From Fragilaria radians (Eukaryota > Bacillariophyta > Fragilariophyceae > Fragilariales > Fragilariaceae), in NCBI GenBank assembly GCA_900642245.1, contig CAAAJI010000022.1, positions 158,788 through 196,310 on the forward strand: 37,523 nucleotides of DNA. The letters run 5' to 3'. Below, in pieces: positions 19,286 through 29,194 of the stretch. A model generated the notes under the pieces. It had not been told where the DNA came from. It worked only from the letters and a program-made list of their open reading frames with translations, and did not search any database. Positions within the stretch are counted from its first letter, which is position 1. Each line of letters starts with the position of its first letter. The position numbers were made by a program, and so were the translations under genes.

Positions 19286-20716
19286 TTATAGGTCATCATC
19301 AGAGTCACTAGAACTATCGTACATGGTTCTATGCTGTGGTTGTTGAGCATTATTTCCCAAAAGAAATTCCATCGCTTCCTCGAAATCTAAGGATGTAACA
19401 GGACGGAGTGTCTGAAATTCTTTCATAAGAACATCCTTTGCAACTTGAAATGCATCTCGAGCCTTACAAGTTTCCTGAGCTGACTCCACTCCACCATGTT
19501 GTTCCATCTCTCGTGCCTTACGCCTAACGCCTGCTGCGACTTTGAGGCATTCTCGTATTGGAGCCATTGAAGCCTCACGTGCCAAAGACTCGAGATCCGA
19601 TCCGGACCATCCATCCGTCGCCTCGGAAAGTTCTTGAATCTCAGCTTTTGTCAAGGAATGTTGAAAATCGGACAAGAATTTACGTAAGATCTTTCGACGA
19701 TCGCGCGTTACAGGTACTCCAACATATACTTGAATGGCGAAGCGCCGAATTAGCGCTGGATCGCAATCGGCAAGTCTATTAGTGGCGGCAATTACCATGA
19801 CTCGCGCTGAATCATCTTCAGCTTCGCTTTCCTCACCAGCATCTTTCGTATCATCGTCGCGAGTATCAAGATTAGGTTGACACTGCTGTTGAGATGTGGA
19901 TAAGTTTGAGAGTTGAATCAATAATTCAGCCAAAACTCTTCTTGATCCGTCCCCATCTTGTGACTTTCCTGTCTCGTCACCTCGTGAGTATCCTAATGCA
20001 TCGATTTCGTCGAAGAATAAGACAGCACACCTTCCGTGAGTACGGCGTGCAGCTTCAGCAGCCTCGCGAAAGAGCGTTCGTATCGAGGCTTCTGACTCGC
20101 CCACGTATTTACTCAATATATCTGATGGGCCAATGGCCCGAAAAGCTGCCTGAGCCTCGCCCGCAAAAGCACGCGCCAATTGAGTTTTGCCGCAACCAGG
20201 TGGCCCGTGAAGTAATAAAGAGGCTGGTAATGCACGAACTCCACGAAGCACTGAACCCATTAAAGTAGCTGGCAATGCAAGAGGTAAAAGCAATTCATCC
20301 ATACGAATTTTTACATCGCCGTGGCCAATAATGTCGCTAAAGCGAGTGTCTATACACTTAAACTCAGTTAGCTCGACGCGCGAACTATTTGACATATCAT
20401 CCAATGACTCACGACGGGATTTCATGACAGTCGTTTGCATTAAGCCGGATAGTTTATTCCCTTGACTCTTTGGCTTCTCATTTTCATCTTCAAGTTGCAT
20501 ATCATCATCGTCGCATGAATGGCGGCTTTCCTTAAGGTGGTACGCAGATTTTTTTATCGGTGATTCCACCACGGAGTCTTCCCGACAAGACGAGTCGTCA
20601 TACCTAGATTCAAAATCATTCGGTAAGAATACAACTCCTGGTGAGAGGGAGACGTAAGATAGGTCAACAGTTCTTTGTTTTTTAGCGGGGGGTAGGATTC
20701 TGTCATCAACATTCAT
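19286..20716 (-). CDS. AAA ATPase of the meiotic (katanin/VPS4/fidgetin-like) clade
   Basis: This is a 476-residue ATP-driven remodeller with a single AAA module. I choose the ATG at 20716; the frame extends 9 codons to a TTG only, and a stop lies shortly above. Residues 1-125 lack a MIT domain, are acidic and Ser-rich, and carry a basic PPAKKQRTVDL near residues 9-19 resembling a nuclear localisation signal. The AAA module starts at FSDIIGHGDVK. Walker A is GPPGCGKT (171-178), followed by pore loop 1 (SKYVGESE), Walker B FFDEID (234-239), sensor 1 AATNR (310-314) and arginine-finger IRRF (324-326 region). The small domain contains GWSGSDLESLAREASMAPIRE, the hallmark of this clade. An acidic Gln/Asp/Glu insertion of about 30 residues sits between Walker B and sensor 1. 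The C-terminus is SSSDSDDDL. The substrate is unknown; the missing MIT domain argues against a canonical VPS4. Confidence 0.87.
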   Translation of the reverse strand: MNVDDRILPPAKKQRTVDLSYVSLSPGVVFLPNDFESRYDDSSCREDSVVESPIKKSAYHLKESRHSCDDDDMQLEDENEKPKSQGNKLSGLMQTTVMKSRRESLDDMSNSSRVELTEFKCIDTRFSDIIGHGDVKIRMDELLLPLALPATLMGSVLRGVRALPASLLLHGPPGCGKTQLARAFAGEAQAAFRAIGPSDILSKYVGESEASIRTLFREAAEAARRTHGRCAVLFFDEIDALGYSRGDETGKSQDGDGSRRVLAELLIQLSNLSTSQQQCQPNLDTRDDDTKDAGEESEAEDDSARVMVIAATNRLADCDPALIRRFAIQVYVGVPVTRDRRKILRKFLSDFQHSLTKAEIQELSEATDGWSGSDLESLAREASMAPIRECLKVAAGVRRKAREMEQHGGVESAQETCKARDAFQVAKDVLMKEFQTLRPVTSLDFEEAMEFLLGNNAQQPQHRTMYDSSSDSDDDL

Positions 20717-22651
20717 TGCGCTAATGAAAATGATCGGAGGCAAGTTTGTGACGGTTAGAAAAAGAATGATTCAGTTGAGTATCCTAAGTCGTGTACGAAA
20801 AAAATTGAGGTCGATTCGACATCCAAGAAAAAATCACCACGTTTTTGAGTATCAAAAATTATTCACGAATGTGAAGTCAATCTGCTGTGTGTTCAAGTGA
20901 ATGTAGGAGGATGCTTTTTTTAATACACATGTAACATTGTGTAGCAAGCCGATTTTTCAGGTTGTCCACAAGATTTCAAAATTGGAAAATCTAAACTAGC
21001 GTGTGCTCTGTGAATCAATGTTACCGGTCTAATAAATCAAATGAGGATGGTCTCAACGGTTACTGATGAAATAAACTCGAACTCTATCGAAAAACTGTAC
21101 TCTTCACATGTCGAAAAACACTTCAATCTGTGTCTGCTCTTTAGACATATCCGAGCCTTCCTTACGTCATTTCTTCTTGACTTTCTTCCTCATTGCGAAA
21201 AAGGGGATGAGCTACTTTTTGATATCTGCATCTTGATTTAGCTATTGAAAGATCGTTTTGATACTACACTTTTCATTAACTTTATTCCAACTTGCGTGAA
21301 CAAGAATAACATTAGGTTTTGTGGAATGAATAAAATGAAGTTTTGTGGAATAATAATATTTGCGTTCAAAGCTTTTATCAAGAATCCTGAACCCATTTCA
21401 AAGTTGTCTCTTATGAAGCTGACATGATGACTCATGATTTGTCATTTCCAAACTGAGCAAATCACATTGCTTAATCGCGCGACATTGGAAAAGAATTTGT
21501 AATTTCCAAATCAGGTATAAGCTTTTGTTGTTTTAGAAACTCCAAATTGTTGTCTCGTGATAAAATAATCTTGTTTGTGAGGATGAATTTGTCTCGGTTT
21601 AACACACCTTTCTAGTCCTGTCAACTTTGATTCTGCCTTAATTCAGCAAGTCTTTCAACTTTGATTCTGCCTTAATTCAACAAGTCTTTCAACTTAGCCT
21701 GCAAATTTCCTATTCTTTTATAGGTGTTAAGGAACATGAATCATGAGGTCCATATCAATGTTGAAGTAATCTGAAACACATAGTTTGTCTGTCAATCCAA
21801 AACTTCAAGTCCTCCAAAATTGTCAGCCATTGCAAAGCATCATTGCTCTTTGATCTCAAACTTGAATTTGAGAAGGCAGACTTCAATGCAAAACACCTGT
21901 ACAACTCTTTTCAGAACATTTCCTCGTTAACGTTGAAGATTCCAGCGTTACATGTAATCCTGAAAGATACTGCATTTTCTTAATTCAATCAAAACAAAGC
22001 CACGCGGCTACAGCTATTTGATCAACCACCACTCAAGATTGATTCTTTCTTAGAAGTTGACTTTAGCACTGTTTGTTTTGTAGATAATTGCTTATTTGTA
22101 ATTCAGTAACTAGATATACTCAGAAATTCTTTGATTCAGGTTCATAACTATTGACAAGTGATTGTTGCTGTGTCCATAGGCGTGCTATTTTTTTGACACT
22201 TTTCTAAATACTATAGTTTTCCAGCATCAACGTTCTGTTGAAACAAAGACACATTTTTTTTTATGAAAGTGATAAAATCCTTTACCTATTGTCACCATTC
22301 AATTCGAAAGTAAAATAGCAAGCTACATCTAATTTTGGATAAGTTTGTTTGATCTTTGCCACTTTTTCGGAGGCATACTTAAATTCACAAATACAAAATG
22401 AATGTAAATTTATTGCTATTTTCTTTTTGTTTTGAACTCTAGCAGGGTCAATATTACAGAAGGCTGACCAAATGATATGAAATAATAGCATTAATCTTGA
22501 GCGCAGAAAGAAACCTCCAGCACTGAGAAGGCGATTCTACTTGCGACATAAGCTGCATCAAAAGTTAAGGACTTAAGCTTGTCGCCATCAAATTCATGTC
22601 AACTTATGCAGTATTCTGAAACATTTTCTCCTCTCTGAAGGATACCCAGAC
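20717..22651. other. Intergenic region with short tandem repeats
   Basis: No convincing gene is seen. The frame at 21041-21241 is short and unrecognised. There is a 34 bp tandem duplication at 21621-21694 (listed) and a small duplication of TTTTGTGGAAT at about 21317 and 21341. The stretch near 20717-20950 should hold the promoter of the minus-strand AAA gene. Confidence 0.5.
21621..21694. repeat. Tandem repeat, 34 bp period, about 2.2 copies
   Basis: TCAACTTTGATTCTGCCTTA begins at 21621 and again at 21655, and a third partial copy (TCAACTT) starts at 21689. The first two units differ by a single base (CAGCAAG against CAACAAG), so the duplication is recent. It is non-coding as far as I can see. 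Confidence 0.8.
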
Positions 22652-23461
22652 TCATGATTTTGAAGGCATCACCAGAAATGGTTGGCGAATGCGTTGAAGA
22701 CGATGACTTTTGAAATCTACAATCGCAAGTTCCACGCGTGTGGATGGCGGCAGTGCCTGCCATTCCTCATTATCGCTATCAACTACATTAGATTCTTTGA
22801 CAAGTAAATTTAGTAGTCTCTGAATACCATCCTCTGCGGAAACTTCAGTGAAATCCATTGACTTCAATTGTTTATTGATATAGTTTGACCCCTTCCCCAA
22901 TGCATACGCTCGCACTCTATAGGACCCTGTGGAGTCGATTAGATACAGTTCACCCACAGATGATGCCGAATACGCGGCGAGCAATCCAACTGTATGAAGC
23001 TCTCGAACAGAATCGGAGACAGCACAATGAGCCATCCATAGAGAAGCCTCCTGAGCCAATACATGAGGTAGAGGTGGTGATCCAAATGTCTGTACTTCCT
23101 CTCGTGAGATACTACGACTTTTCGAGGCAAGCCATGCTGCGTCGGTTCTCCAGCCGGCACATAGCAAAGCCGAACCGTATTGGTCCAGAGGGAAAATTCT
23201 AAGTGTATCTCGGATACCATTTTCTATCTCATCTGTCCTACCTTTAGAAGACTCTTCCGACGGATCATTATGGATGGCAATAAGGGCTATCCCATCACTA
23301 CACACAGCACTCAATATTAATGGCGAAGCTAACACCCATGGATCAGGTTGCAGCCGTGCTAATTTTCCTTCGTCAGCTTTACTCTTTCGATTTCCTTGAG
23401 CAAAGGCTGTAGTAACAAATATTATCAAAAAACCCAAAGCACGCTTCATTGATAACATCAT
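22652..23461 (-). CDS. Proteasome alpha-subunit-like protein with signal peptide
   Basis: The 269-residue product starts at a double ATG with an in-frame TAA directly before it. Residues 1-19 are a clear signal peptide (MKRALGFLIIFVTTA), followed by FAQGNRKSK, so TTA|FAQ resembles the ASA|FAP plastid-targeting motif; cleavage after AFA is the alternative. From about residue 48 the protein follows the proteasome Ntn-hydrolase fold: SAVCSDGIALIA, then RIFPLDQYGSALLCAGWRTDAAWL (bipartite strands and helix), HTVGLLAAYSA, GELYLIDSTGSYRVRAYALGKGS (GxLYxxDPSGxxxxxxAxAxGxGS of alpha subunits) and a final helix DGIQRLLNLL. No N-terminal catalytic Thr is visible, so it is alpha-like and probably non-proteolytic. 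Cytosolic proteasome subunits never carry a signal peptide. Location (ER, periplastidal space or plastid) and partners are unknown. Confidence 0.75.
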   Translation of the reverse strand: MMLSMKRALGFLIIFVTTAFAQGNRKSKADEGKLARLQPDPWVLASPLILSAVCSDGIALIAIHNDPSEESSKGRTDEIENGIRDTLRIFPLDQYGSALLCAGWRTDAAWLASKSRSISREEVQTFGSPPLPHVLAQEASLWMAHCAVSDSVRELHTVGLLAAYSASSVGELYLIDSTGSYRVRAYALGKGSNYINKQLKSMDFTEVSAEDGIQRLLNLLVKESNVVDSDNEEWQALPPSTRVELAIVDFKSHRLQRIRQPFLVMPSKS

Positions 23462-25032
23462 TTAAAGTTTTGTTTCGTATTTGAACGGTGAACCGATGAA
23501 CATCCAGTGATGCAGCATAATAGAGTTACGGGATATCATATCTAGACAGCAGTCAGTTGGAATCATTCATACCGTGTTGTTCACTAGTTTACTTCGTCTT
23601 GCCATCAAATATTTGCGAAATTCCATGAATCACAATTACTCTGATCAAATTTCTCTTTGCATCACCTATGTTTTAACTCTTCTCTTGACGTGAAAACTAG
23701 CAGCATATGAACAACAACTTTTCTACAGTTTGCAAGTCTACCTGATTATTTGGATATAAGATATTGTCTCAATGCTAGTTATTGTGTATAATAGACTAAG
23801 CCATCTAAACATTCGGACGCAACATATCTTTGTTCCCTGATGTCAAGAGCCGCGGTAATGTATCTAGTTTCACAACAGTCTACACTTTCAAGCATTAGTT
23901 CATCATCCCAATTTGTTTTCTACCTACGTACCCAAACAACTCTATGAAGTGACGGACAAAACATGATGATGGCTCTACTCCTTTTTGTCTTTACCGTCAA
24001 CTGCAATGAAGCCATCTCCATCTGGGAAATCGATTTCAAAGCTAGTTCTTGTATTTTGCCTTTCTCTTCCAACTTGTTGGACCACACATAAATAAGCCCA
24101 TAAGTCCTAGGCAATTGAGTAGACCTTAGGCACTACTGTCCTGCTGGTATTGCCATTTGGATGACTTTTCTTTGACAGAGTCGCTTCAAACTTCTCAAAC
24201 TAGCTCCTTCTACTGTAGTAGACACAACGCAACATCCTTTGTAGCTTTGGATACACTGCTTCAAGAAGTGCTTTTGGCGGATATTTCCTTGCAGTAGCAA
24301 AATATTCAGCCTTTTTTAATTGCGATTTCATTCGGTTGTTGCTTTATGAACTAGATGTCCAATCCTGAAACCCAGGTATCAACAACAAGCGTCGGAATTT
24401 TTCCGAGGTGTGGTCTAAGCATAAACATTTCCATAACATCCCCCAAGGCTTCAGAACATCATCTTTTTGCCCGATCCCTAATATACTTTCCTTTTTACAC
24501 TAGCATCGCTTCAATAGCTTGGGCAACGCGTCTTTTCCCTTGATTGCTTGAACGCATTCAAGACGGCAACAATATGAGGACCTCCATTCGTTTGCTTACA
24601 TTTGACTATCACTTTATTCTTGGAAATTCGTAGATGCATTTGATTGTAATGATGCTGTTGGTGGAGTCTCTTGCTGAATACGCTTACTGGATAATGAATC
24701 ACTTATGTTTCACTTAAGTAAAGATTCCGACATATGATCAAAGATATGGAACTCAGAAAGTGTGTAAAAAAGACATTGCAATATAAACTAAACTTTTCAG
24801 AAAACCCTTTGAAAATCAAACGATAATTGTTAATTAACTTTATGTTTGTTTTGAAATCACCCAACCCTTTTTCACTGATGATATGCCGAATTTTTTAGTC
24901 TAATTTTTCAGTGACAAAAGGTTTTCTGGTCCGTAATACATTATGGTCTGTTTTCATTCCAATCAGTAGACTCCGACAGTAGATGCACATCGCGATGAGG
25001 AGCGTAGCGAAACGTCACATTTGGTGTACAAA
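23462..25032. other. Intergenic region with possible decayed retroelement coding traces (minus strand)
   Basis: On the minus strand, between about 24700 and 23920, several frames stay open for 50-65 codons between stops. One frame at about 24300-24190 reads ATARKYPPKALLEAVY, reminiscent of the ATARKYPQ block found near the C-terminus of reverse-transcriptase-like proteins in algae and oomycetes. Another, at 24114-23920, contains PRTYGLIYVWSNKLEEKGK. This suggests a frame-broken mobile-element gene, but the evidence is thin. The last 200 bp should hold the RPC9 promoter. Confidence 0.3.
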
Positions 25033-25584
25033 ATGGAGACTTTGAACTCGGATAAACCACCCGACTTGGTGACAAATATTGAGGTAATGCAAATCCTCGA
25101 GGAAGCTATTGCTGCTAGGAATGAAGGTCAAAAGGACAACGACAAGCAAAGGAGAAGTAGAGTCGTATCACGGCAGCGCGACTGGATCGAAGAAAGAGTT
25201 CTTGAGTATCTTAAACTAACTCCATGTTCTCAGGCAGACCCTGATAAAATGCCGCAACTTGTTCAGCGGTTGAATGCCAAGACAAATGAAGGATTTGATC
25301 TCACGGATGCCGAAACACTGCAAGTACTTAATTTCATGCCAGTGGAATCCGTGGAAATTCACCTAATGATTGAAGATTTACAATCTAGAATGTCAGAAGA
25401 ACGTCAGGATGAGTTATTGAGACTTATTTCTACATGCCGTAAGGATGAAGGAGCAGGAAAACTAATGGATGACGTTCATGACGAAGAATTTCATGATGAA
25501 GAAGACATCTACGATGCTCTTCAAGATACGGATGAGGTGATGGCAGAAAATGGAGCTCAATTGAAAGAGGAAAATCATTCATAG
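25033..25584 (+). CDS. CRCP: RNA polymerase III subunit RPC9/CRCP (C17, Rpb4 family)
   Basis: RPC9 (yeast C17) pairs with C25 in the stalk of RNA polymerase III and is needed for initiation on tRNA and 5S genes. I choose the ATG at 25033 (183 residues); the frame runs upstream without another ATG nearby. The Rpb4/RPC9 core spans about residues 12-134. LVTNIEVMQILEEA matches the N-terminal 'xxNxEVxxxL' block, RVLEYLKLTPC (55-65) matches the 'YL..TPC' hallmark, LTDAETLQVLNFMPVESVEIHLMIED (90-115) matches 'LTKAEKLQLLNxRPxxxVEIxLMxEE', and MSEERQDELLRLI closes the domain. VEIxLM favours RPC9 over Rpb4. Compared with human CRCP it has a charged insertion around residues 34-46 and an acidic tail of about 40 residues. 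It is convergent with the FKBP gene, with a 91 bp gap. Confidence 0.82.
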   Translation: METLNSDKPPDLVTNIEVMQILEEAIAARNEGQKDNDKQRRSRVVSRQRDWIEERVLEYLKLTPCSQADPDKMPQLVQRLNAKTNEGFDLTDAETLQVLNFMPVESVEIHLMIEDLQSRMSEERQDELLRLISTCRKDEGAGKLMDDVHDEEFHDEEDIYDALQDTDEVMAENGAQLKEENHS

Positions 25585-25675
25585 ACAAAACCGTCTGACA
25601 ATCTACTTTTCTATAATCTAGTGGAACAGTGTTACAAGCAGAGTTTTTAACTTTCGGCCCTAATATACATAATGA

Positions 25676-26143
25676 TTATTTTCCATCTTCGTATCCCCCC
25701 AATACTTCTATCATCTCCAACTTAAAGATCAGCACAGATCCTGGGGGGATTATTCCTCCAACTGCACGATCTCCATACGCCAATTCAGATGGTAAGTAGA
25801 GTTCCCAAATGTCTCCTTCCTTCATGAGTTGCATAGCTTCTGTCCAGCCCTTTATGACTTGATTGGGAGCAAAGATAGCAGGTTTTTTACGTTCATAGGA
25901 GGAATCAAATATGGTCCCATCTATTAAGCTCCCTTCGTAATTGCATTTAGTCTTGGAGGTCAGAGAGGGAGTGTGTCCAGCTTCTGAGGAGGTAATAATT
26001 TTGTAGAGCAATCCCGATTCACGCTTGATCACACCCATCTCAGTTTCCTTGGAAGCCAGCCAAGCAAGACCTTCCTTACTTGTAGCGGCGTAAGCATTGA
26101 CAATAAAGAGGGTTAAGAGGATGAAGTTATGTATCGACAACAT
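25676..26143 (-). CDS. FKBP-type peptidyl-prolyl isomerase, secretory
   Basis: The protein catalyses cis-trans isomerisation of Xaa-Pro bonds. The 155-residue product starts at the ATG at 26143; the upstream extension reaches only a TTG. Residues 1-19 (MLSIHNFILLTLFIVNAYA) are a signal peptide ending in an AYA cleavage site, so it enters the ER. A short helical linker follows, then the FKBP domain from about residue 45. Active-site positions match FKBP12: Tyr69 (NYEG), Phe79 and Asp80 (IFDSSY), Val96/Ile97, Trp100 (VIKGWTEA), Tyr123 (LAYGDR), the GGIIPPGS loop (129-136) and Phe140. The longer N-terminus and single domain resemble FkpA/Mip-type or ER/lumenal FKBPs. Residue +1 is not aromatic after AYA, so plastid import is less likely than ER. 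No ER-retention KDEL is seen; the tail is YEDGK. Confidence 0.92.
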   Translation of the reverse strand: MLSIHNFILLTLFIVNAYAATSKEGLAWLASKETEMGVIKRESGLLYKIITSSEAGHTPSLTSKTKCNYEGSLIDGTIFDSSYERKKPAIFAPNQVIKGWTEAMQLMKEGDIWELYLPSELAYGDRAVGGIIPPGSVLIFKLEMIEVLGGYEDGK

Positions 26144-28441
26144 TGCTTCAAGCGAGGTGTGTGAAAACAATATCGATTTCCTGCCAAGAATTCCGAATTC
26201 CGAGTTGTTCTAGCGACTAAAAACTACTTTCTATTCATAAAGTTTTTCCAGGGGAAGTACGAACATGAGTCAACCAAGATCCTTTAAACGTTTTTTATAT
26301 ATGTTTTGAATAAACTGATATTGTATCAATCACCTTAGACATGCATATATGCATGTAGAGAAGACCTGGAGCTTATTACACAAGCAATATTAGAATAAAA
26401 CAAAAATCAAAATGGAGGGTATTCCAGGGCAAAAAAATGGTCAGAGGGTTGTAAACCCCGCACTGGTCGCAAAAATCCAAAATACATATCCTGTACCTTC
26501 CTGGTACCGGATGTAACGTCAATAGGGAAGTCATCTGAGTATGCTTTGTAATGCATTGGCTACATACGTGCACGCTATACCTGCAAATCAAAGATATAGA
26601 TGGCATGATGAAAACACATTGACAGCAAGGTCATTTTGAATAATGATCAACCGCTTATAATTAGCGGATGAAAAAGAGATTTCCACACTGGGGATTCACA
26701 AGAAGAAACACCAGTGATATCAAATACAAGATACATTTAGGGACAGCCTAGATGTTCGTTTGCGGACATTTGGGACACGAAGAGGCCATATCTCATTTGG
26801 AAGGCCAGTGTGGATTCACAGAAACTCAAAGAAAAGGTCCTTATAGAGAAAAGCAAAATAAAGAGATGTATAATGACTTCAAGCATCACATGAATGCAGG
26901 GGTATATACAAACGGCTTATCAAACGAAATTTTGAGTAAGAATGACACTGAGAATCGAGTCACTACAGGCCTAAAAAGTATCAGTAGCCATCAACATTAT
27001 TTTTGATGATATGATTATACGTTTTTATGTAGTCAAGTACTCCTAGATATAGGTTGAGCAAAAGATTATATTTAAGAGATGTATTTTTCTGATCAATGTT
27101 TTAAAAAAAGAAACAGTTTATCTAAGAACTAAGACCACAAGTTTGTGAAATATTCCGCAAATTAGGAAAAATTTAACCATTATTATTATTTGTCCGTAAA
27201 TGAAAAGTATGTTTAAACTTACCAAGATTAGATTTGACAGTTTTCAACTTTACCAATTCATGCTACACTGCAACTGTTTTACAAGATTTGGTAAACGGCC
27301 GCATTACAGAAACAGTCAAAATTGGTCCACATTTTTCTCAGTGTGTTGTCTCAAGGTAAACCTTAAATGAATCACACTGTTTGGTTCAAATGACATTCCA
27401 ACTCTGTACAAGAATTGAATACAAGATCTTTTTATATAAATAGCCTTTATTAGATCACAATCTCTGATTGTATCCTCTTAAAATAGAGTAATGATCTAAA
27501 GTTGAGTTTACTATTCCAAGTTATGTGATAAAATGGATCTCTATTACAGCTTTATGTTACTGAATTGGCGGTCTTTATAGCTTCATTAGCTCTTGAATGA
27601 CCATGTGTGATTATTTGCTCTGTGAACAATGCAATGGGAAAATTTGCAATAGACACCTCGTTATGTCTGCTGTATTAAGCTAAAGCCTGCTGGTAACAAA
27701 CCTTCACCTGAATACCTCACCTCATTTTGTGATGAGTTCACCTTTCTTTTGTGTTAATTTCTAGTTGATTTGTATCATTTTGTGAACACTGAAAATATTT
27801 CCACAAGGTTGTAACTTGTTTTTTATTAAAAAGTTGGCACGTTTCATCATCTTTTATGTCTATTTTTATCCCTTTTGGGTTTCTTTACTTTCATCCTTAA
27901 TTTCAATTTTATGCGTACGTACTTACATTACTTTCTGTAATTGTCCTGAATATTGACGCAGCAAAATGGATCGATGCTTTGAAATCAAGTAGGAAAAGCT
28001 CAAACATAATTAATTTTTTTATTTACTCCATTATCAGCTTGTCATCACTAGTTTAGATGCTATGTTGATTCTATCAATCCATTGTGAAATTTTGTAATCC
28101 CTAATGCTTATTTCAATTGACTCGACACCATGAGTATGTCATTAGATGCGTTCCAAGCAAACTGATGAACATAACTTTACAATGCATGTCAAAAATTCAA
28201 CTTTTTGAGGTATTTTTTTTTCAACACCATTTCTAACATTTCAAATAACGAAAAGAAAATGAAATTTGTCCGTATCTTCATTTGACTTGAAGACTCCATC
28301 CCTCTACACCTCGCGCTTGTGTTGCTTCAAAGTATTGTGACTAGGAACAAACATGCTTTTTTAATGAAGTGTACGATACAAAGAATCAAGATTCATGATA
28401 AAGGTCATACATGAGTCTGGTTTGCTAGCTTGGTCAGATTT
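26144..28441. other. Gene-free AT-rich stretch
   Basis: This stretch holds 2.3 kb without a recognisable gene. The frame at 26752-27006 (84 codons, polar) resembles no family. The first part should carry the FKBP promoter. No tRNA, repeat or mobile element was recognised. Confidence 0.5.
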
Positions 28442-29194
28442 TTAGTGAAGTTTTGATTTATCTTTCGGTTTATGAGCTTTCAGTAGAGTTAAGAATCGTT
28501 TTGCGATTGGATACCCGGTAAGCAAAACCAAATAAAACCAGAGCATTGTGGTACCGATTCGAAGCTTCAAAGTTCGAATAGAATGAAAGGCAACATATAA
28601 TGCCTCAATAAAATGAATGCTCACGGCAAGATACCAGAAGAAAATAACCTGACAATGCAGAGCACTAGCTGAGCCCCACAAGAAGTTTATGATGGCCAAC
28701 AAATTTTTATGCCCTTGAAAAAACTCTGAGAACCCTTCAACGGATGCAAAGCCATACACTCCACATGCAAGGAGAGACATCAAAATAAGGATAATGATCG
28801 CTATAGGATCAATAAGTAGCCAAATGAATTGCGGTGCCAAAGCTTCATGGTGAAGTTCAATCAATCGTTTCCTAGCAAGTCACGCCAAGTGAACTTTGAT
28901 TACTTTCAATAGCCAAGCATTAATTTAATTCAGCGTTACTTACCTTACCTCTTTCACGGAGGTGATAGGAGGAGAAAACTTGATAAAAGTGTTACGCTGC
29001 TCACAAACATTTCCGTTACAATAAACAAATGAGATGCTGCAACCCTCCGAAGTAAGTTTTGTCATCCGACAATGTGATATACGACTCATGTCGAACTCGG
29101 ATCGCGACACCATGGCAAAAATACTGACAGAATGATCGTCATTCATATGCTTACAGATACGAGTGGAAGCATCTTCGGTTATTTCATTCGTCAT
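28442..29194 (-). CDS. DUF2470 domain protein with C-terminal membrane segments, two exons
   Basis: I join exon 1 (29194-28944) and exon 2 (28871-28442) across a 72 bp intron with a GTAAGT donor and TTGCTAG acceptor. The product is 226 residues. The junction restores TSVKEVRKRLIELHHEA, the end of the DUF2470 domain (PF10615), found in haem-utilisation and flavin-reductase-like proteins. Exon 1 shows the domain's ICKHMNDDHSVSIFAM start (residues 13-28), MTKLTSEGCSI and FSPPITS. After residue 99 the chain is strongly hydrophobic: one segment at about 100-122 (beginning FIWLLIDPIAIIILILMSLL), a hydrophobic region at 141-179 that could span twice, and one at about 189-206. It ends in a Lys-rich tail (HKPKDKSK). 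DUF2470 with a membrane C-terminus is known from fungi and algae (DUF4499-type), function unclear. Haem binding cannot be asserted from the sequence. Confidence 0.8.

Noticed and set aside
26752..27006. 84-codon ORF beginning MFVCGHLGHEE
   Set aside because: The CxxxGH start superficially recalls a zinc knuckle, but the rest of the motif is missing. Composition is like the surrounding non-coding DNA.
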